Assembly (NCBI RefSeq): GCF_024436435.1
Contig: NZ_JAFMZP010000002.1
Location: 186,001-250,000, forward strand
DNA length: 64,000 nucleotides
Source: Desertivirga xinjiangensis
Lineage (GTDB): Bacteria > Bacteroidota > Bacteroidia > Sphingobacteriales > Sphingobacteriaceae
Direction of reading: 5' to 3'
Notes under the pieces: generated by a model
Seen by the model: only the letters and a program-made list of their open reading frames with translations
Databases searched by the model: none
What the model was told of the DNA's origin: nothing
Position numbers and translations under genes: made by a program
Shown here: positions 50,085-60,160 of the stretch, piece by piece
Layout of the letters: every line of letters starts with the position of its first letter
Position numbering within the stretch: position 1 is the stretch's first letter

Positions 50085-51449
50085 ATGAAGTTAAAACAAG
50101 CAGGCTTTGCTGCTCTAATTGCCGCTACCATTGCAGCTATTCTGGCCTTTGTTAATCACTATAACCTGATTGCTGTTTCTCCTATTGCATTACTATTTTC
50201 GCGCTGGCTGGCGGTAGTTGCACTAATCTTATTTGCAGTTAAGAAAAAGTCTCTAACCTCCTGGATTCTTATCTCGATGGTGATCGGAGCTGAAATCGGT
50301 CATGACTACCCCGAAGTTGCCATGAACCTGCAGGTCTTGAGTAAGGTGTTCTTAAAAATGATCAAAGCCATTGTTGCTCCTTTGCTGTTTGCTACCCTGG
50401 TTTATGGAATAGCCGGTCATGCGGATTTGAAGCAAGTGGGGAGAATGGGCTGGAAATCAATTGTCTACTTTGAAATCGTCACTACACTAGCTTTGTTTAT
50501 AGGTCTTGCGGCTATCAATATATCGCAGGCTGGTGCAGGTATAAAACCGCCCGCCAGCTTGCATGAGGAGCTTCCGCATGTACCGCCACAGTCCTGGACG
50601 GATATCATTTTACATATTTTTCCTGAAAATATAGCTAAGTCGGTAGCCGAGGGACAAATACTGCAAATTGTTGTTTTCAGCATAATCTTCGGGATTGCTC
50701 TTGCCATGGTACGCGAGGATAAACGGATGCCCATGCTTCAGTTTACGGAAAGTCTTGCCGAAGTAATGTTCAAATTCACCAACGTTGTAATGTATTTTGC
50801 ACCAATAGGGGTGGGGGCTGCCATTGCCTATACGGTTGGGCATATGGGATTGGGAATTCTTTTAAACCTGATTCAACTATTGTTTACCCTTTATGTGGCG
50901 CTTATTATTTTCCTTTTAGGAGTGCTGCTTCCGATAGCGCTTTTGGTGGGTGTGCCTATTAAGAAATTTCTACAGGCTATTGCCGGACCTGTTTCTATTG
51001 CATTTGCTACCACAAGTTCGGAGGCAGCTTTGCCCCGCGCCATGGAAAACCTTGAAAAACTGGGTGTTCCCCGCAAGATCGTGGCCTTTGTAATGCCTAC
51101 AGGTTACAGTTTTAACCTCGATGGTACAACTTTATACCTGGCGTTGGCTTCTATTTTTGTTTCCCAGGCAGCCGGGATTGATTTCAGTCTTGGCCAGCAA
51201 TTGCTGATCGTGTTTACGCTAATGCTTACCAGTAAGGGTGTAGCCGGAGTGCCAAGGGCTTCCCTGGTAATATTGTTAGGGACCGCTTCTTCCTTTGGAA
51301 TGCCTAGCTGGCCAATATTTATCATCCTGGGAATAGATGAGCTAATGGATATGGCACGTACTTCTGTAAATGTAATAGGGAACTGCCTGGCTACTATTGT
51401 GATAGCGAAGTGGGAAGGGGAGTTCGTGGAAGGGGAGGGTGAGTTTTGA
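50085..51449 (+). CDS. Dicarboxylate/amino acid:cation symporter (DAACS)
   Basis: A 454 aa inner-membrane transporter of the GltP/DctA family. FATTSSEAALPRAMENLEKLGVP near residues 308-330 and MPTGYSFNLDGTTLYLALASIFV near 339-361 are the substrate-site hairpin and helix signatures. Two extra hydrophobic segments lie at the N-terminus (1-55). The C-terminal tail is short and acidic. Substrate (dicarboxylate, glutamate or another) is open. Confidence 0.93.
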   Translation: MKLKQAGFAALIAATIAAILAFVNHYNLIAVSPIALLFSRWLAVVALILFAVKKKSLTSWILISMVIGAEIGHDYPEVAMNLQVLSKVFLKMIKAIVAPLLFATLVYGIAGHADLKQVGRMGWKSIVYFEIVTTLALFIGLAAINISQAGAGIKPPASLHEELPHVPPQSWTDIILHIFPENIAKSVAEGQILQIVVFSIIFGIALAMVREDKRMPMLQFTESLAEVMFKFTNVVMYFAPIGVGAAIAYTVGHMGLGILLNLIQLLFTLYVALIIFLLGVLLPIALLVGVPIKKFLQAIAGPVSIAFATTSSEAALPRAMENLEKLGVPRKIVAFVMPTGYSFNLDGTTLYLALASIFVSQAAGIDFSLGQQLLIVFTLMLTSKGVAGVPRASLVILLGTASSFGMPSWPIFIILGIDELMDMARTSVNVIGNCLATIVIAKWEGEFVEGEGEF

Positions 51450-51464
51450 GTGATGAGCGGTAAG

Positions 51465-51560
51465 TTATAAGTTCAGGGTTGAAAGTTGTAAGTTAAGGTT
51501 TGAGAGTTGAAAGTTTAAGCTGAAAGTTCAGGGTTGAAAGTTTAGCGTGAAAAGTCGTGG
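51465..51560. repeat. Degenerate tandem repeat of AAGTTnnAAGTT type
   Basis: The gap after the symporter gene holds repeated variants of GTTGAAAGTT and TAAGTT. AAGTTCAGGGTTGAAAGTT occurs twice, at about 51470 and 51525. Units are irregular, 10 to 20 bases long. It is low-complexity and not CRISPR-like. Confidence 0.7.
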
Positions 51561-51596
51561 AAAGCTTCTATTTTCGCGGATCGAAACAATGTACAA

Positions 51597-52091
51597 ATGA
51601 ATAACAGGACGAAGAAGATATTTTTAGCGCTTAGTATTGCAGTTCCATTTTTATTGTATTGCATGTATTACTATGGAATGATGGTGAAAAATGCGCCATA
51701 CAAGTTCGCCGAGTTTGAATCGCTTACCTTTAAGTATGGTTTGGGAGATAGTCTTGTAAATCAATACAACTCTAAAACCCAGGTATACCAGTATATTAAC
51801 GACAGAGATTCCCTGGTAAAAGTGAAAGTAAAATTAAATAAAGACGATTTATTGTACCTGCACCGCAAAGCAGCAGATTTGGGATTCTGGAATTTTCCAT
51901 CAGTGATGGAAGGTGTATCAGGAGGCAAGACAACCGTCCCTCACTATTACCTCGAATTCAAATACCAGCGCAAAACCAAACATATAGATTTTGACCTTGA
52001 TTACGCCGGCAAACCCAAGCTAAGCCAGGCTGTGCGTCAACTTATCGAAGAAGTAGATAAGAGGGTTAAGGAAGCGGAAACCAGAAGATAA
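51597..52091 (+). CDS. Hypothetical membrane-anchored protein
   Basis: A 164 aa protein with one N-terminal membrane segment (residues 8-27) and an extracytoplasmic beta-rich domain containing YLHRKAADLGFWNFPS. I do not recognise the family. It ends at a long hairpin shared with the convergent oxidoreductase gene. Confidence 0.72.
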   Translation: MNNRTKKIFLALSIAVPFLLYCMYYYGMMVKNAPYKFAEFESLTFKYGLGDSLVNQYNSKTQVYQYINDRDSLVKVKVKLNKDDLLYLHRKAADLGFWNFPSVMEGVSGGKTTVPHYYLEFKYQRKTKHIDFDLDYAGKPKLSQAVRQLIEEVDKRVKEAETRR

Positions 52092-52142
52092 GTTGAAGTT
52101 GGTAGTCACACGCAGTCACGCGTGCGATTACCAACTTCAACT
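52091..52142. terminator. Bidirectional terminator hairpin
   Basis: Arms of 23 bases (from AGTTGAAGTTGG and ending CCAACTTCAACT) pair with two wobble mismatches around a six-base loop. It fills the gap between two convergent genes, though T-runs on both sides are short. Confidence 0.75.
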
Positions 52143-52143
52143 T

Positions 52144-53502
52144 TTAATACTTAAACACTTTCCCGTCCGCTATTACTTCCTGATTCTTTGAATCGAAGGT
52201 AGCTTTAGCACCGGTTCTTACAGCCGCATTGGTCATAATATTAGCGATAGAATGATAATAACCTGCCTCTACCGGAGCATTGGGTTGTTTTCTGCTGCGG
52301 ACGCATTCCATCCAGTTAAGCATATGACTTGAGGTTAAAATATCTGCCCCTGTATTTGCTGAAGCCGCTACTTTAACCGCGTTCTCTGCGAGGTTAACTT
52401 CAGGCAGCAAATTCGCTTTCATGTTCATGGCCGCCGCCGCCTTTGCCGATAAACCACCCTTAGGCGACACTTTATTCGTTATCAGGTTAAGTTCACCGCC
52501 GTTGGAATAATAGATTTCTGCCGGATGTTCATCGCCGTTGTGCATCCTTGATCCGAAGGTAACCTGGAAGCCATTTTCCGGATCATTCTCTTTACCGTAA
52601 TCAAATACAGCGGTGGTAGTATCCCAGTTCCTTCTGCCGTCTTTCCATTGGTAAATGCCTCCGTTTGCTACAACGCTTCTCGGGTGCTGTAAGCCGGTGA
52701 ACCAATGAACGGTATCGATCTGATGCGACATCCATTGCCCGGGCATGCCTGAAGAGTATGGCCAGAATAAACGGTATTCAAGGTATTTCCTTGGATCCCA
52801 TTCTTCGTATGGGCGGTTCATCAAAAAACGCTTCCAGTCGGTGTCTTCTTCCTTACATTTAGCTACCAGATCCGGCCGGCGCCACCTGCCTGGCTGATTC
52901 ACATTCCAGGTAAGTTCCACCATGGTGATATCGCCGAATTTGCCTTCTTTGATAAAGTCGGCTGCAGCTTTATAATTAGTGCCGCTTCTGCGTTGAGAGC
53001 CAATCTGAACTATCCGGTTGCTGTCTTTGACCGCTTTAAATGCTGCTTTGTTATCTTCCATCGTTTCAGCGAATGGCTTTTCTACATAAGCATCACAATT
53101 GGCTTTTACCGCTTCAATGGTATGCAGCGCATGCTGGAAGTCGGCGGTAGCAATGATAACGGCATCCAGGTTTTTCATCTGGTATAACTCATCATTGTTG
53201 CGGAAGGCTTTTACCACCGTTCCTGTTTTTTCTTTAAGAAATGCCTGTCCCTCTTCTCTTCTTAACTTCCAGAGGTCAGAAACGGCTGCAATCTCAAAAT
53301 TGAGTTCTTTGTTATGATTAAGAAAAGACGGGAACAGAGAGCTTCTGAACCTGTCGGAGAAACCGACAACGCCCACTCTAACCCTGTCATTGGCACCTAT
53401 TATTTTTGCATAGCTTTTGGCACTCATCCCCATAGTACCCAGATAAACTCCGGCAGAAGCAATAGCAGACTGTTTGATGAATTTTCTTCGAGAATTTTGC
53501 AT
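52144..53502 (-). CDS. Tat-exported Gfo/Idh/MocA oxidoreductase
   Basis: A 452 aa NAD(P)-dependent sugar oxidoreductase family member with a Tat signal (NSRRKFIKQSA at 3-13) and a Rossmann start RVRVGVVGFSDRFRSS. EKPFAETMEDN near 141-151 holds the conserved EKP. FWPYSSGMPGQWMSHQIDTVHWFTG near 249-273 gives the likely catalytic His/Asp region. Exported members act on sugars with tightly bound cofactor. Next to it is a DUF1080 protein, a pairing found in 3-keto-glycoside metabolism. Confidence 0.92.
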   Translation of the reverse strand: MQNSRRKFIKQSAIASAGVYLGTMGMSAKSYAKIIGANDRVRVGVVGFSDRFRSSLFPSFLNHNKELNFEIAAVSDLWKLRREEGQAFLKEKTGTVVKAFRNNDELYQMKNLDAVIIATADFQHALHTIEAVKANCDAYVEKPFAETMEDNKAAFKAVKDSNRIVQIGSQRRSGTNYKAAADFIKEGKFGDITMVELTWNVNQPGRWRRPDLVAKCKEEDTDWKRFLMNRPYEEWDPRKYLEYRLFWPYSSGMPGQWMSHQIDTVHWFTGLQHPRSVVANGGIYQWKDGRRNWDTTTAVFDYGKENDPENGFQVTFGSRMHNGDEHPAEIYYSNGGELNLITNKVSPKGGLSAKAAAAMNMKANLLPEVNLAENAVKVAASANTGADILTSSHMLNWMECVRSRKQPNAPVEAGYYHSIANIMTNAAVRTGAKATFDSKNQEVIADGKVFKY

Positions 53503-53525
53503 GGTCTAATGTTTATAACGATAGA

Positions 53526-54878
53526 TTAGTTAAACTTCTTGATTTTAATACTCCTAAATGAAACCTGGTCGCCATGGTCCTGAAGGAGTATACGGCCTTT
53601 TGGCGCCATTCCAAAGTTCTTCCAGTCTTTGTATTTACTAACAGATACCAGGTCCTGGAACTCTTTAGATCCGCGCTCGTATTCCAGCACTTTGAATCCG
53701 TTCAACCAGTATTCCACCTTATTATCAGGATAAACCCTAATGATACCCTGATTCCATTCGCCGATCTTTTTTCTTGAAGCTTTTATTTTCTCAGACGTCT
53801 TTAGGTCATATAAAGATGCCAGGGTACGGTTGCCATCCCGTCCTAATTTTGCGTCCGGATGTTTATCATCGTCCAGGATCTGATACTCCAGGCCAATAGC
53901 GGAACCTTTGTTGCCTTCCGTCTCAGTTACAAAATATTTAACCCCGCTATTCGCACCCTCGGAAAGCTTAAAATCGAACTTCAGTTCGAACGCACTAAAT
54001 TCTTTTTCTGTAACAATATCACCGCCATTGGTTGACTCCGCACCACCCGATTTTTGAACACTTAATATGCCGTCCTTTATTTCCCAGCCTTTTTCAGGAA
54101 AAGACTTTTTGTAGGCACCTCTCCAGCCATTAGTAGTTTTGCCGTCCCATAACAAAGTATACCCGTTCTTTTTTTCCTGAGGCGACAAGTTATTGGCTAC
54201 CAGATTCACGACATGAATATTATCATAAGGAGAAGGTTTCAGGTCTTCCGTGCTGATACGAATATTCCTCCAGCGGATCTGCTTGCCGGGGGTATCATTT
54301 TTGCCGATAGAATGCACCTGCAAGGCTATAAATCCCTGAGGGGTGAGGTCGTCAATCACGTGAGCTGTAGGCACGCCGTTCACCCAGGTCCGGATACTGT
54401 TTCCAATGCATTCCAGCCTGTATTTATTCCAGGTGTTATTTTTGAATGCTTTTTTTCCTTCCGGATTGATATCCAGGGTATACAACCAGCCTCTCCGTGC
54501 TTCATCGTAAATTCCACCGCTATAAGCGCGTTCTGACGGATCTATCTCCATTTGATAACCATGCACCCGGCCATTTTGATAATCAGGAAGGCTGAGGCTT
54601 CTGAACTGGACACCCGAGTTCATTGAAGGATCAACGAAGAGCTCCAGTTCAAGAATGAAATCGCCGTAAGTTTTTTCAGTAGTTAAAAAAGAATTTGGTT
54701 CATTGCTTACCGTGGTTCCGATAATTTCGCCATTTTTCGCTTCGTACTTTGCCTTACCGTTAAGCTGTTTCCAGCCGTCCAGGTTTTTTCCATTAAAAAG
54801 CGGATGCCACTTAGTTTGTGCATCAGCGCAGAAGGTACTGGCAATAAAACCCAGTACCATAAATGCTTTAAATCTCAT
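53526..54878 (-). CDS. Secreted protein with two DUF1080 (3-keto-disaccharide hydrolase) domains
   Basis: A 450 aa secreted protein with signal peptide ending FCADAQ. Two DUF1080 (3-keto-disaccharide hydrolase, concanavalin-like) domains follow: about 24-210 ([13 protein letters not shown], ... SGVQFRS) and about 243-448 ([15 protein letters not shown], ... NSGVKYFV). Each has the D/N-G-W and NSG[VI]-x-[FY] blocks. It is 23 bp upstream of the oxidoreductase gene in the same operon. The family hydrolyses 3-oxidised glycosides; substrate unknown. Confidence 0.9.
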   Translation of the reverse strand: MRFKAFMVLGFIASTFCADAQTKWHPLFNGKNLDGWKQLNGKAKYEAKNGEIIGTTVSNEPNSFLTTEKTYGDFILELELFVDPSMNSGVQFRSLSLPDYQNGRVHGYQMEIDPSERAYSGGIYDEARRGWLYTLDINPEGKKAFKNNTWNKYRLECIGNSIRTWVNGVPTAHVIDDLTPQGFIALQVHSIGKNDTPGKQIRWRNIRISTEDLKPSPYDNIHVVNLVANNLSPQEKKNGYTLLWDGKTTNGWRGAYKKSFPEKGWEIKDGILSVQKSGGAESTNGGDIVTEKEFSAFELKFDFKLSEGANSGVKYFVTETEGNKGSAIGLEYQILDDDKHPDAKLGRDGNRTLASLYDLKTSEKIKASRKKIGEWNQGIIRVYPDNKVEYWLNGFKVLEYERGSKEFQDLVSVSKYKDWKNFGMAPKGRILLQDHGDQVSFRSIKIKKFN

Positions 54879-54940
54879 GTGTTGTTTATGTGGTTGTTTA
54901 TGCGCACAAGATATTATATTTCTTTTAGAAAAAAATATCT

Positions 54941-56848
54941 CTACTTAGCAGATTCCACAATTAATTTAGCATGATCAGCTTCATAAACCGTTTGAAAAAA
55001 GTCTACCAGCTGCTGATATTCTTCAGGAGCATAAGTTCCTTCATTTAACTGCATGATCCTTTTGTAGGTGATCTTATTCCCTGAAAAGGTAATATCTGTA
55101 GTATAAGATCCGAAAGGTTTCTCAATACGTTTCTTTTCCGGAGGAAAGTTAAGCTTGTAAGAGTCGGGTAGCTGATAAGTTATTTCATCTTCATCGTGCC
55201 AGCCGCGGTTTATGAACACCGGGTTTACTCTGCTACGTACTTCCTTAGGTACATTGGTGTATTTATTCAGACTATTAACTACCAAATGCAACTTACCGGC
55301 GTTAAAAGAACAATAATCCGTCGAGTTTATACTTAAGCTTTCTGTGGTGACCGGTCTGGCTTCTTTGACCTTCTTATATTGAAAAGATTGGATTTTGAGG
55401 TTCGGCAAAGGATACAGGTCAGGGAGTTTTTTCAGTTGTTCAGCATAAGCCTCATTATACAGAACATCATGATTGTCATATTGCGAACCTTCAAAGTTTG
55501 TAACGATCGATCCAGTCAGATCACCCTTGTCAGACACCTGGAATTCTGCCCGGCGTATCTGGCGGTTGCCTGCTGTCTCTAGTTTAGGCGTCCGCATTAA
55601 TTTTCCTCCCTCTGCACTGCACACTACCACCTGCCGGTCATCAGTAAAGTCACCCAGAAACCCGAAAGGTTTAATTTTACTGGTGCATTCCAGCCAGGTA
55701 GTGTCATTCTTAAATGGCAGGCACAAAATGACATGGTTCCCCTGATTCATGCTGGTAAAGTCAGTCAGTAAGTCTTTTTTTAAGCCTCCAGCTTCTACAA
55801 CAGCATAATAGGACTCTATTCCGGCAACTTTAAGAAGGGCCTGCGTATAGTTAACTAATCCTTTGCAATCGCCATAACCCAAGCGGTCAACTTCGGCAGC
55901 AGGGTAGGGCAGGTAACCACCAATGCCGATCTGAATACTGATATAGCGTGTTTTACTCTGCATATATTCATAGATCTTCCTGGCCTTCTCTTTTGGATTT
56001 TGCAGGTCTTTCACCATATCCAGAACTAATGAACGGGTTTGCTCGGGGAGTTCATCTCTCCCCTTCAGAATGTTTTCATACATCCATCGTCCATATTCAT
56101 CCCAATTTCTGAAACTTCCTTTGATGTTCTTAAAAGCAAAAGTCTCGGGAGCCAGCTTTACTGAAACCAGAAATTGCTCATGATCAGGGCTGTAGGGCTC
56201 ATATCGCAGGGGACTGATATTACTCACCTGCCATTTAAACGTTCTGCTATCCTTATCGGATAGTTCTTGCACTTTGCCGGTATAATTGAATTCTTTATGA
56301 CGGAGCTTAAAGTTCAGGGGACAGATAAAGCTTAATGAGCTTTTTTCAATAGAGACTCCCGTTGTGGTTACCGGAAGCCAGTCCCGGAAGTAAAGACTTT
56401 GTTTGCTTCGTATCTCATATTCATACTCAATAGTATAGGGGTATGATGTTTGTGTGGGATGAAAAAACTTCACGCGGTCGTCATCATATATTGACATGCT
56501 GCTTACGGCACTGCGATCGTTGAAATTTTTCTCAGTGAATTTCGACACCGGCAGCCCGAATTCGTTATAAATGATGCCTTTCGCTAATTTAATTTGAGTG
56601 ACTTTGTCGTAGTAAAGGTCTATATTAGCCTCATTCGCCCCGGAAGAGTTCAGGACAGTAATTGCCACCTTATGTTTTGAGATTACATCATCCAGTGCCT
56701 TGACCTCAATACTCGTTTCCGAGTTTCTTACTATTGCGCCGGCTCTGGGTAACAGTGTTTTGGGGATAGCTGATACAGCATAATTTACCTGAGCCCTTGA
56801 TGAGAAAATTAATAGTAAATAAGTAAAAACTAATACAGCGCGCTTCAT
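54941..56848 (-). CDS. DUF3857/transglutaminase-like protein, intact active site
   Basis: A 635 aa exported protein (signal peptide ending FSSRAQ). The N-terminal DUF3857 region is followed by a transglutaminase-like domain with [21 protein letters not shown]; the nucleophile is Cys328, with His in NHVILCLPF and Glu in WLECTS as likely partners. A C-terminal DUF2569-like beta region follows. Its start overlaps the stop of the upstream paralogue by four bases. Role unknown; an envelope peptidase-like or crosslinking role is possible. Confidence 0.88.
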   Translation of the reverse strand: MKRAVLVFTYLLLIFSSRAQVNYAVSAIPKTLLPRAGAIVRNSETSIEVKALDDVISKHKVAITVLNSSGANEANIDLYYDKVTQIKLAKGIIYNEFGLPVSKFTEKNFNDRSAVSSMSIYDDDRVKFFHPTQTSYPYTIEYEYEIRSKQSLYFRDWLPVTTTGVSIEKSSLSFICPLNFKLRHKEFNYTGKVQELSDKDSRTFKWQVSNISPLRYEPYSPDHEQFLVSVKLAPETFAFKNIKGSFRNWDEYGRWMYENILKGRDELPEQTRSLVLDMVKDLQNPKEKARKIYEYMQSKTRYISIQIGIGGYLPYPAAEVDRLGYGDCKGLVNYTQALLKVAGIESYYAVVEAGGLKKDLLTDFTSMNQGNHVILCLPFKNDTTWLECTSKIKPFGFLGDFTDDRQVVVCSAEGGKLMRTPKLETAGNRQIRRAEFQVSDKGDLTGSIVTNFEGSQYDNHDVLYNEAYAEQLKKLPDLYPLPNLKIQSFQYKKVKEARPVTTESLSINSTDYCSFNAGKLHLVVNSLNKYTNVPKEVRSRVNPVFINRGWHDEDEITYQLPDSYKLNFPPEKKRIEKPFGSYTTDITFSGNKITYKRIMQLNEGTYAPEEYQQLVDFFQTVYEADHAKLIVESAK

Positions 56849-58821
56849 ATCTTCTTTTTAAAAACCAGGTCAATTTGCTGCGACTGCACGATCTTGTTAA
56901 ACAGCTCTTTCAAGTAAGGATATTCCTCGGCACTGTAAATAGATTTATTTAACTGGGTGTGATTCATAAACAAAAGGGTATTGCCCTCTGCACTAACCTG
57001 TGCTATAAATTTACCTCCTTTGTCGGGCAAGGCTAATCCCACCGGGTCAATCTTACTGATTACCTCAAACTTTTCAGGGAAGGAAAGCGTCATCATGATC
57101 CTTGTCTCAGACGGAGCTCCCATATCCACCGGATAAGTTCTTTCGGCCAGTTTGAAAGGATTTTCCGTCACCCGGTCCAAAAAGAAGGGGTTAAAGATCA
57201 ATGTGCTCCTATCCTGCTTGTCGGCTACATCCATCTCTATGGTATAAGTTTCGGATAATGATCTGTCCAGAGTATCGAGATTAAGAATCTCCGATTTCAT
57301 AATCTTTATCTTCGGCATTCGCTCGTCAAGATCTTCTACGTATTCCTCAGTGGAGTTAAATCTTCTGATCTTGTTACGTTTATTATATGCCTCATATCCA
57401 GAAGAATAAATAACAATAGTGCCTTCAGCTTTTCCAGACTCGTTAATGGTAAGGTTTAAATTGATTGTTTTAGACTCTTTTTGGGAGGCTTTTAAGTCAA
57501 TCCAGTACGAAGGCTTGCTAAAGCTCATCACCCTGCCCTTGTCATTGATACATCGCATCGGAAGCAACCCGAAGGGCAGAAGCGGATCGGTTGCGTCAAG
57601 GAGGTAAGACTTGTCGCCGATGTTAACCTTGCAGATGCTATAGTTGAAATCGCTTAAAACCGGGAACAGCGGGTTGACCGTCCCGTTTGAACGGGTGGAT
57701 AAAATGACTGGTTCGGCGTCTAAATCGGCTGCGTTCATAGCTGCCACCAGGGAGAGGTTGATATCACCAACATTGCCGGTATGTGTCTCAAATGCCTTTT
57801 TCAGACCATCATTACTATACTCGCCATAATTGGAGTTCCATTTAAACCAGTTCTGCCAGTACTTATAGATCAGCTTTGCTTTATCCAGTTCATCTTTCTG
57901 TCCCGACAGCAGAGGGCTGATCTTGTCTTTAAAAAAATCTTTTTTCTTTAATTGAGCACCAAATGCCTCATGTGTTTTAAGTTCATGATCCACGTCCTTC
58001 CATTCTTTCGTTAGTTTGGTCTTAACGCCGTTGTAACTGGTGTAGTCAGACAGTTCAAAATACATGGCCGACTTAAAATTACTTGCTGCAGTCATGTAAT
58101 CCTCTTCCTTGAATGCAGGAATGTCTTCCATGGCGTAGATCATTTTGGAGCAGTCGGCTTTAAAACCCCCGCCGGGACTATAGCAATCTTTTTCTACCGA
58201 GCCGGTATTTTTAGACAGCTTCAAGGGGCCACGTATGGAGATATTGTAATTGTAAACTGCAGGTATCCTTGGTGAATATTCCGAATAAATTTTAGGTAGA
58301 TCTGACTGAAACTCCCATTTCCTGAAGTTAAAAACAAAAGGCGACTGCAGCCGATAGGAGTATTCAATGATGCAGCCATCCCTTAAGTTAGGCATGGCAA
58401 ATTTAGTCACGTCGACATTTTTGTAGGCTTTTTTTTCTGTGAAGATCTGTTTAGGATCTAACTCCGATGACCTGATCAGGCCTTGTTCATCCGGATAAAA
58501 AGTTATTCCTTTGATATTGCTCAGTTTTTCGAAGGAATTAGCATCCTTCTTGTAGATAGGGATCTCAATGTTTCCCTGTCTGAACTCCTTACTGTTAAAG
58601 ATCTTGGTACGCACATGATATTCGAAAATAAGCTCTGAATCACTGCTGCTTAAATAGGCTGTGCCGAACTCACGCAACACTACAGCATTGGCGCTGGTAT
58701 CTTTATCGTATCTTTTGAGGTTAAATTCTTCAGTGCCAGGTTTTGCAAAGCTGAAATCCTGCTGTGCGGACGCAAAATATGCCATAGCAATTATGGCAAA
58801 AGTTATAAGTACTTTTCTCAT
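56845..58821 (-). CDS. DUF3857/transglutaminase-like protein, active site apparently lost
   Basis: A 658 aa exported paralogue of the downstream gene (signal peptide ending YFASAQ). The position of the nucleophile reads VGDINLSLVAAMN where the partner has [12 protein letters not shown], so Cys is Ile. The His block reads FNYSICKV in place of NHVILCL, so His is Tyr, while LLDATD keeps the Asp. It is therefore probably non-catalytic and may regulate or partner the intact enzyme. The four-base ATGA overlap shows coupling. Confidence 0.85.
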   Translation of the reverse strand: MRKVLITFAIIAMAYFASAQQDFSFAKPGTEEFNLKRYDKDTSANAVVLREFGTAYLSSSDSELIFEYHVRTKIFNSKEFRQGNIEIPIYKKDANSFEKLSNIKGITFYPDEQGLIRSSELDPKQIFTEKKAYKNVDVTKFAMPNLRDGCIIEYSYRLQSPFVFNFRKWEFQSDLPKIYSEYSPRIPAVYNYNISIRGPLKLSKNTGSVEKDCYSPGGGFKADCSKMIYAMEDIPAFKEEDYMTAASNFKSAMYFELSDYTSYNGVKTKLTKEWKDVDHELKTHEAFGAQLKKKDFFKDKISPLLSGQKDELDKAKLIYKYWQNWFKWNSNYGEYSNDGLKKAFETHTGNVGDINLSLVAAMNAADLDAEPVILSTRSNGTVNPLFPVLSDFNYSICKVNIGDKSYLLDATDPLLPFGLLPMRCINDKGRVMSFSKPSYWIDLKASQKESKTINLNLTINESGKAEGTIVIYSSGYEAYNKRNKIRRFNSTEEYVEDLDERMPKIKIMKSEILNLDTLDRSLSETYTIEMDVADKQDRSTLIFNPFFLDRVTENPFKLAERTYPVDMGAPSETRIMMTLSFPEKFEVISKIDPVGLALPDKGGKFIAQVSAEGNTLLFMNHTQLNKSIYSAEEYPYLKELFNKIVQSQQIDLVFKKKI

Positions 58822-58921
58822 GTGATGGGTTGGTGCCGAAAGATAATCACAATGACAAAAATTTCAAACAGCTATTATTTTTTAATTTGTTTGTAAAAGC
58901 TTTTTCCGACCTTTGGTTCAG

Positions 58922-59923
58922 ATGAAACTCAATTTGAAACGTCCTCTTGCATTTTTTGATCTGGAGGCTACCGGTATTAATTTAGGTGCCGATCGTATCG
59001 TAGAAATAGCTATTTTGAAGGTCCTTCCTGACGGTTCCCAGGAAATGAAAGTCTCAAGAATTAATCCTGAAATCCCTATTCCCTATGAAATATCGTTGAT
59101 ACACGGGATCTTTGACGAAGATTTAAAGGATGCGCCTACTTTTAAAGACGTAGCACAAGAGTTTGCAGATTTTCTGAATGATTGTGATTTGGCAGGCTAT
59201 AATTCCAACAAGTTTGATATTCCCATGCTTATGGAGGAGTTCCTTCGTGCAGGCGTTGAGTTTGAATTAGAGAACCGTCATTTCGTTGATGTTCAGAATA
59301 TTTTTCATCAAATGGAACAGCGTACTTTAAAGGCGGCTTACAAGTTCTATTGTGGTAAAAATATTGAGAATGCTCATTCAGCAGAGGCCGATATTCGTGC
59401 CACTTACGAGGTTTTACTGGCACAGCTGGATAAGTATAAAGATACCGAGTGGGAAGATAAAAAAGGGAATAAGTCTGTTCCTGTAAAAAACGATGTGGAA
59501 GCATTGCACTCATTCACCAATTTAAGTCGTCCGGTCGATTTTGCTGGTCGTATTGTGTTTAACGAACATGGTATCGAAGTATTTAACTTTGGTAAACACA
59601 AAGGCAAATGTGTAGAGGAAGTATTTACTGCAGAACCTAGCTACTATGCGTGGATGCAGCAAGGGGAGTTTCCCTTGTATACTAAGAAGTGCCTTGAAAA
59701 AATCTGGGTACGCTGGAACGGTAAAAAGGTTCTGGTAAAACAGGAAACAACAAAAACAGTTTCTGTTGAAAACGCGGAGGGTCGCCCTAAACAGGATGCA
59801 ACAAAACCTTATTATCAAAAGAAGGATTTCAACCCCGGATTTAAAAAACCTGAAAAGGCCGACAAGGCAGAGCCGATAACCAGTGATATGCTGGATCAGT
59901 TAAAACTTAAGTTTGGTAAATAA
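58922..59923 (+). CDS. DEDDh exonuclease (DnaQ/RNase T-like) with C-terminal extension
   Basis: A 333 aa 3'-5' exonuclease. The DEDDh residues are in AFFDLEATG (about 11-19), GYNSNKFDIPML (about 96-107) and HSAEADIRATYEVL (about 142-155). The C-terminal half has VFNFGKHKGKCVEEV near 220-234 and YYAWMQQGEFP near 239-249, a small domain shared with DUF3820-like proteins, then a Lys/Pro-rich tail. ATG 58922 is chosen over a TTG nine bases upstream. Role in replication proofreading or nucleic-acid trimming is not decided. Confidence 0.92.
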   Translation: MKLNLKRPLAFFDLEATGINLGADRIVEIAILKVLPDGSQEMKVSRINPEIPIPYEISLIHGIFDEDLKDAPTFKDVAQEFADFLNDCDLAGYNSNKFDIPMLMEEFLRAGVEFELENRHFVDVQNIFHQMEQRTLKAAYKFYCGKNIENAHSAEADIRATYEVLLAQLDKYKDTEWEDKKGNKSVPVKNDVEALHSFTNLSRPVDFAGRIVFNEHGIEVFNFGKHKGKCVEEVFTAEPSYYAWMQQGEFPLYTKKCLEKIWVRWNGKKVLVKQETTKTVSVENAEGRPKQDATKPYYQKKDFNPGFKKPEKADKAEPITSDMLDQLKLKFGK

Positions 59924-59951
59924 CATAAATAACAAATTAAACCATTTAGCG

Positions 59952-59986
59952 AAACGCTTGTCCATAAGAGGCAAGCGTTTTTTTTT
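59952..59986 (+). terminator. Rho-independent terminator of the exonuclease gene
   Basis: A 9 bp stem (AAACGCTTG at 59952-59960 and CAAGCGTTT at 59972-59980) with an 11-base loop is followed by T6. Confidence 0.9.
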
Positions 59987-60160
59987 GCCTGGAATTACCC
60001 TTTCCAGCGTAGGCGTGCCGCGTGCGCTGGAAGCAGGACAAAAAATATAGATCGCCGAATAATGCCATTTGGTAGCAGTATTATACAAGCAGGTATCAAA
60101 AGTTTTTTTATTATTTTCCTTATTGCTAAAATTGTTAATCTCAACATCAACACTTACAAG

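Noticed and set aside
51465-51560. CRISPR or attachment site
   Set aside because: Units are irregular, low in complexity and have no spacers or integrase nearby.
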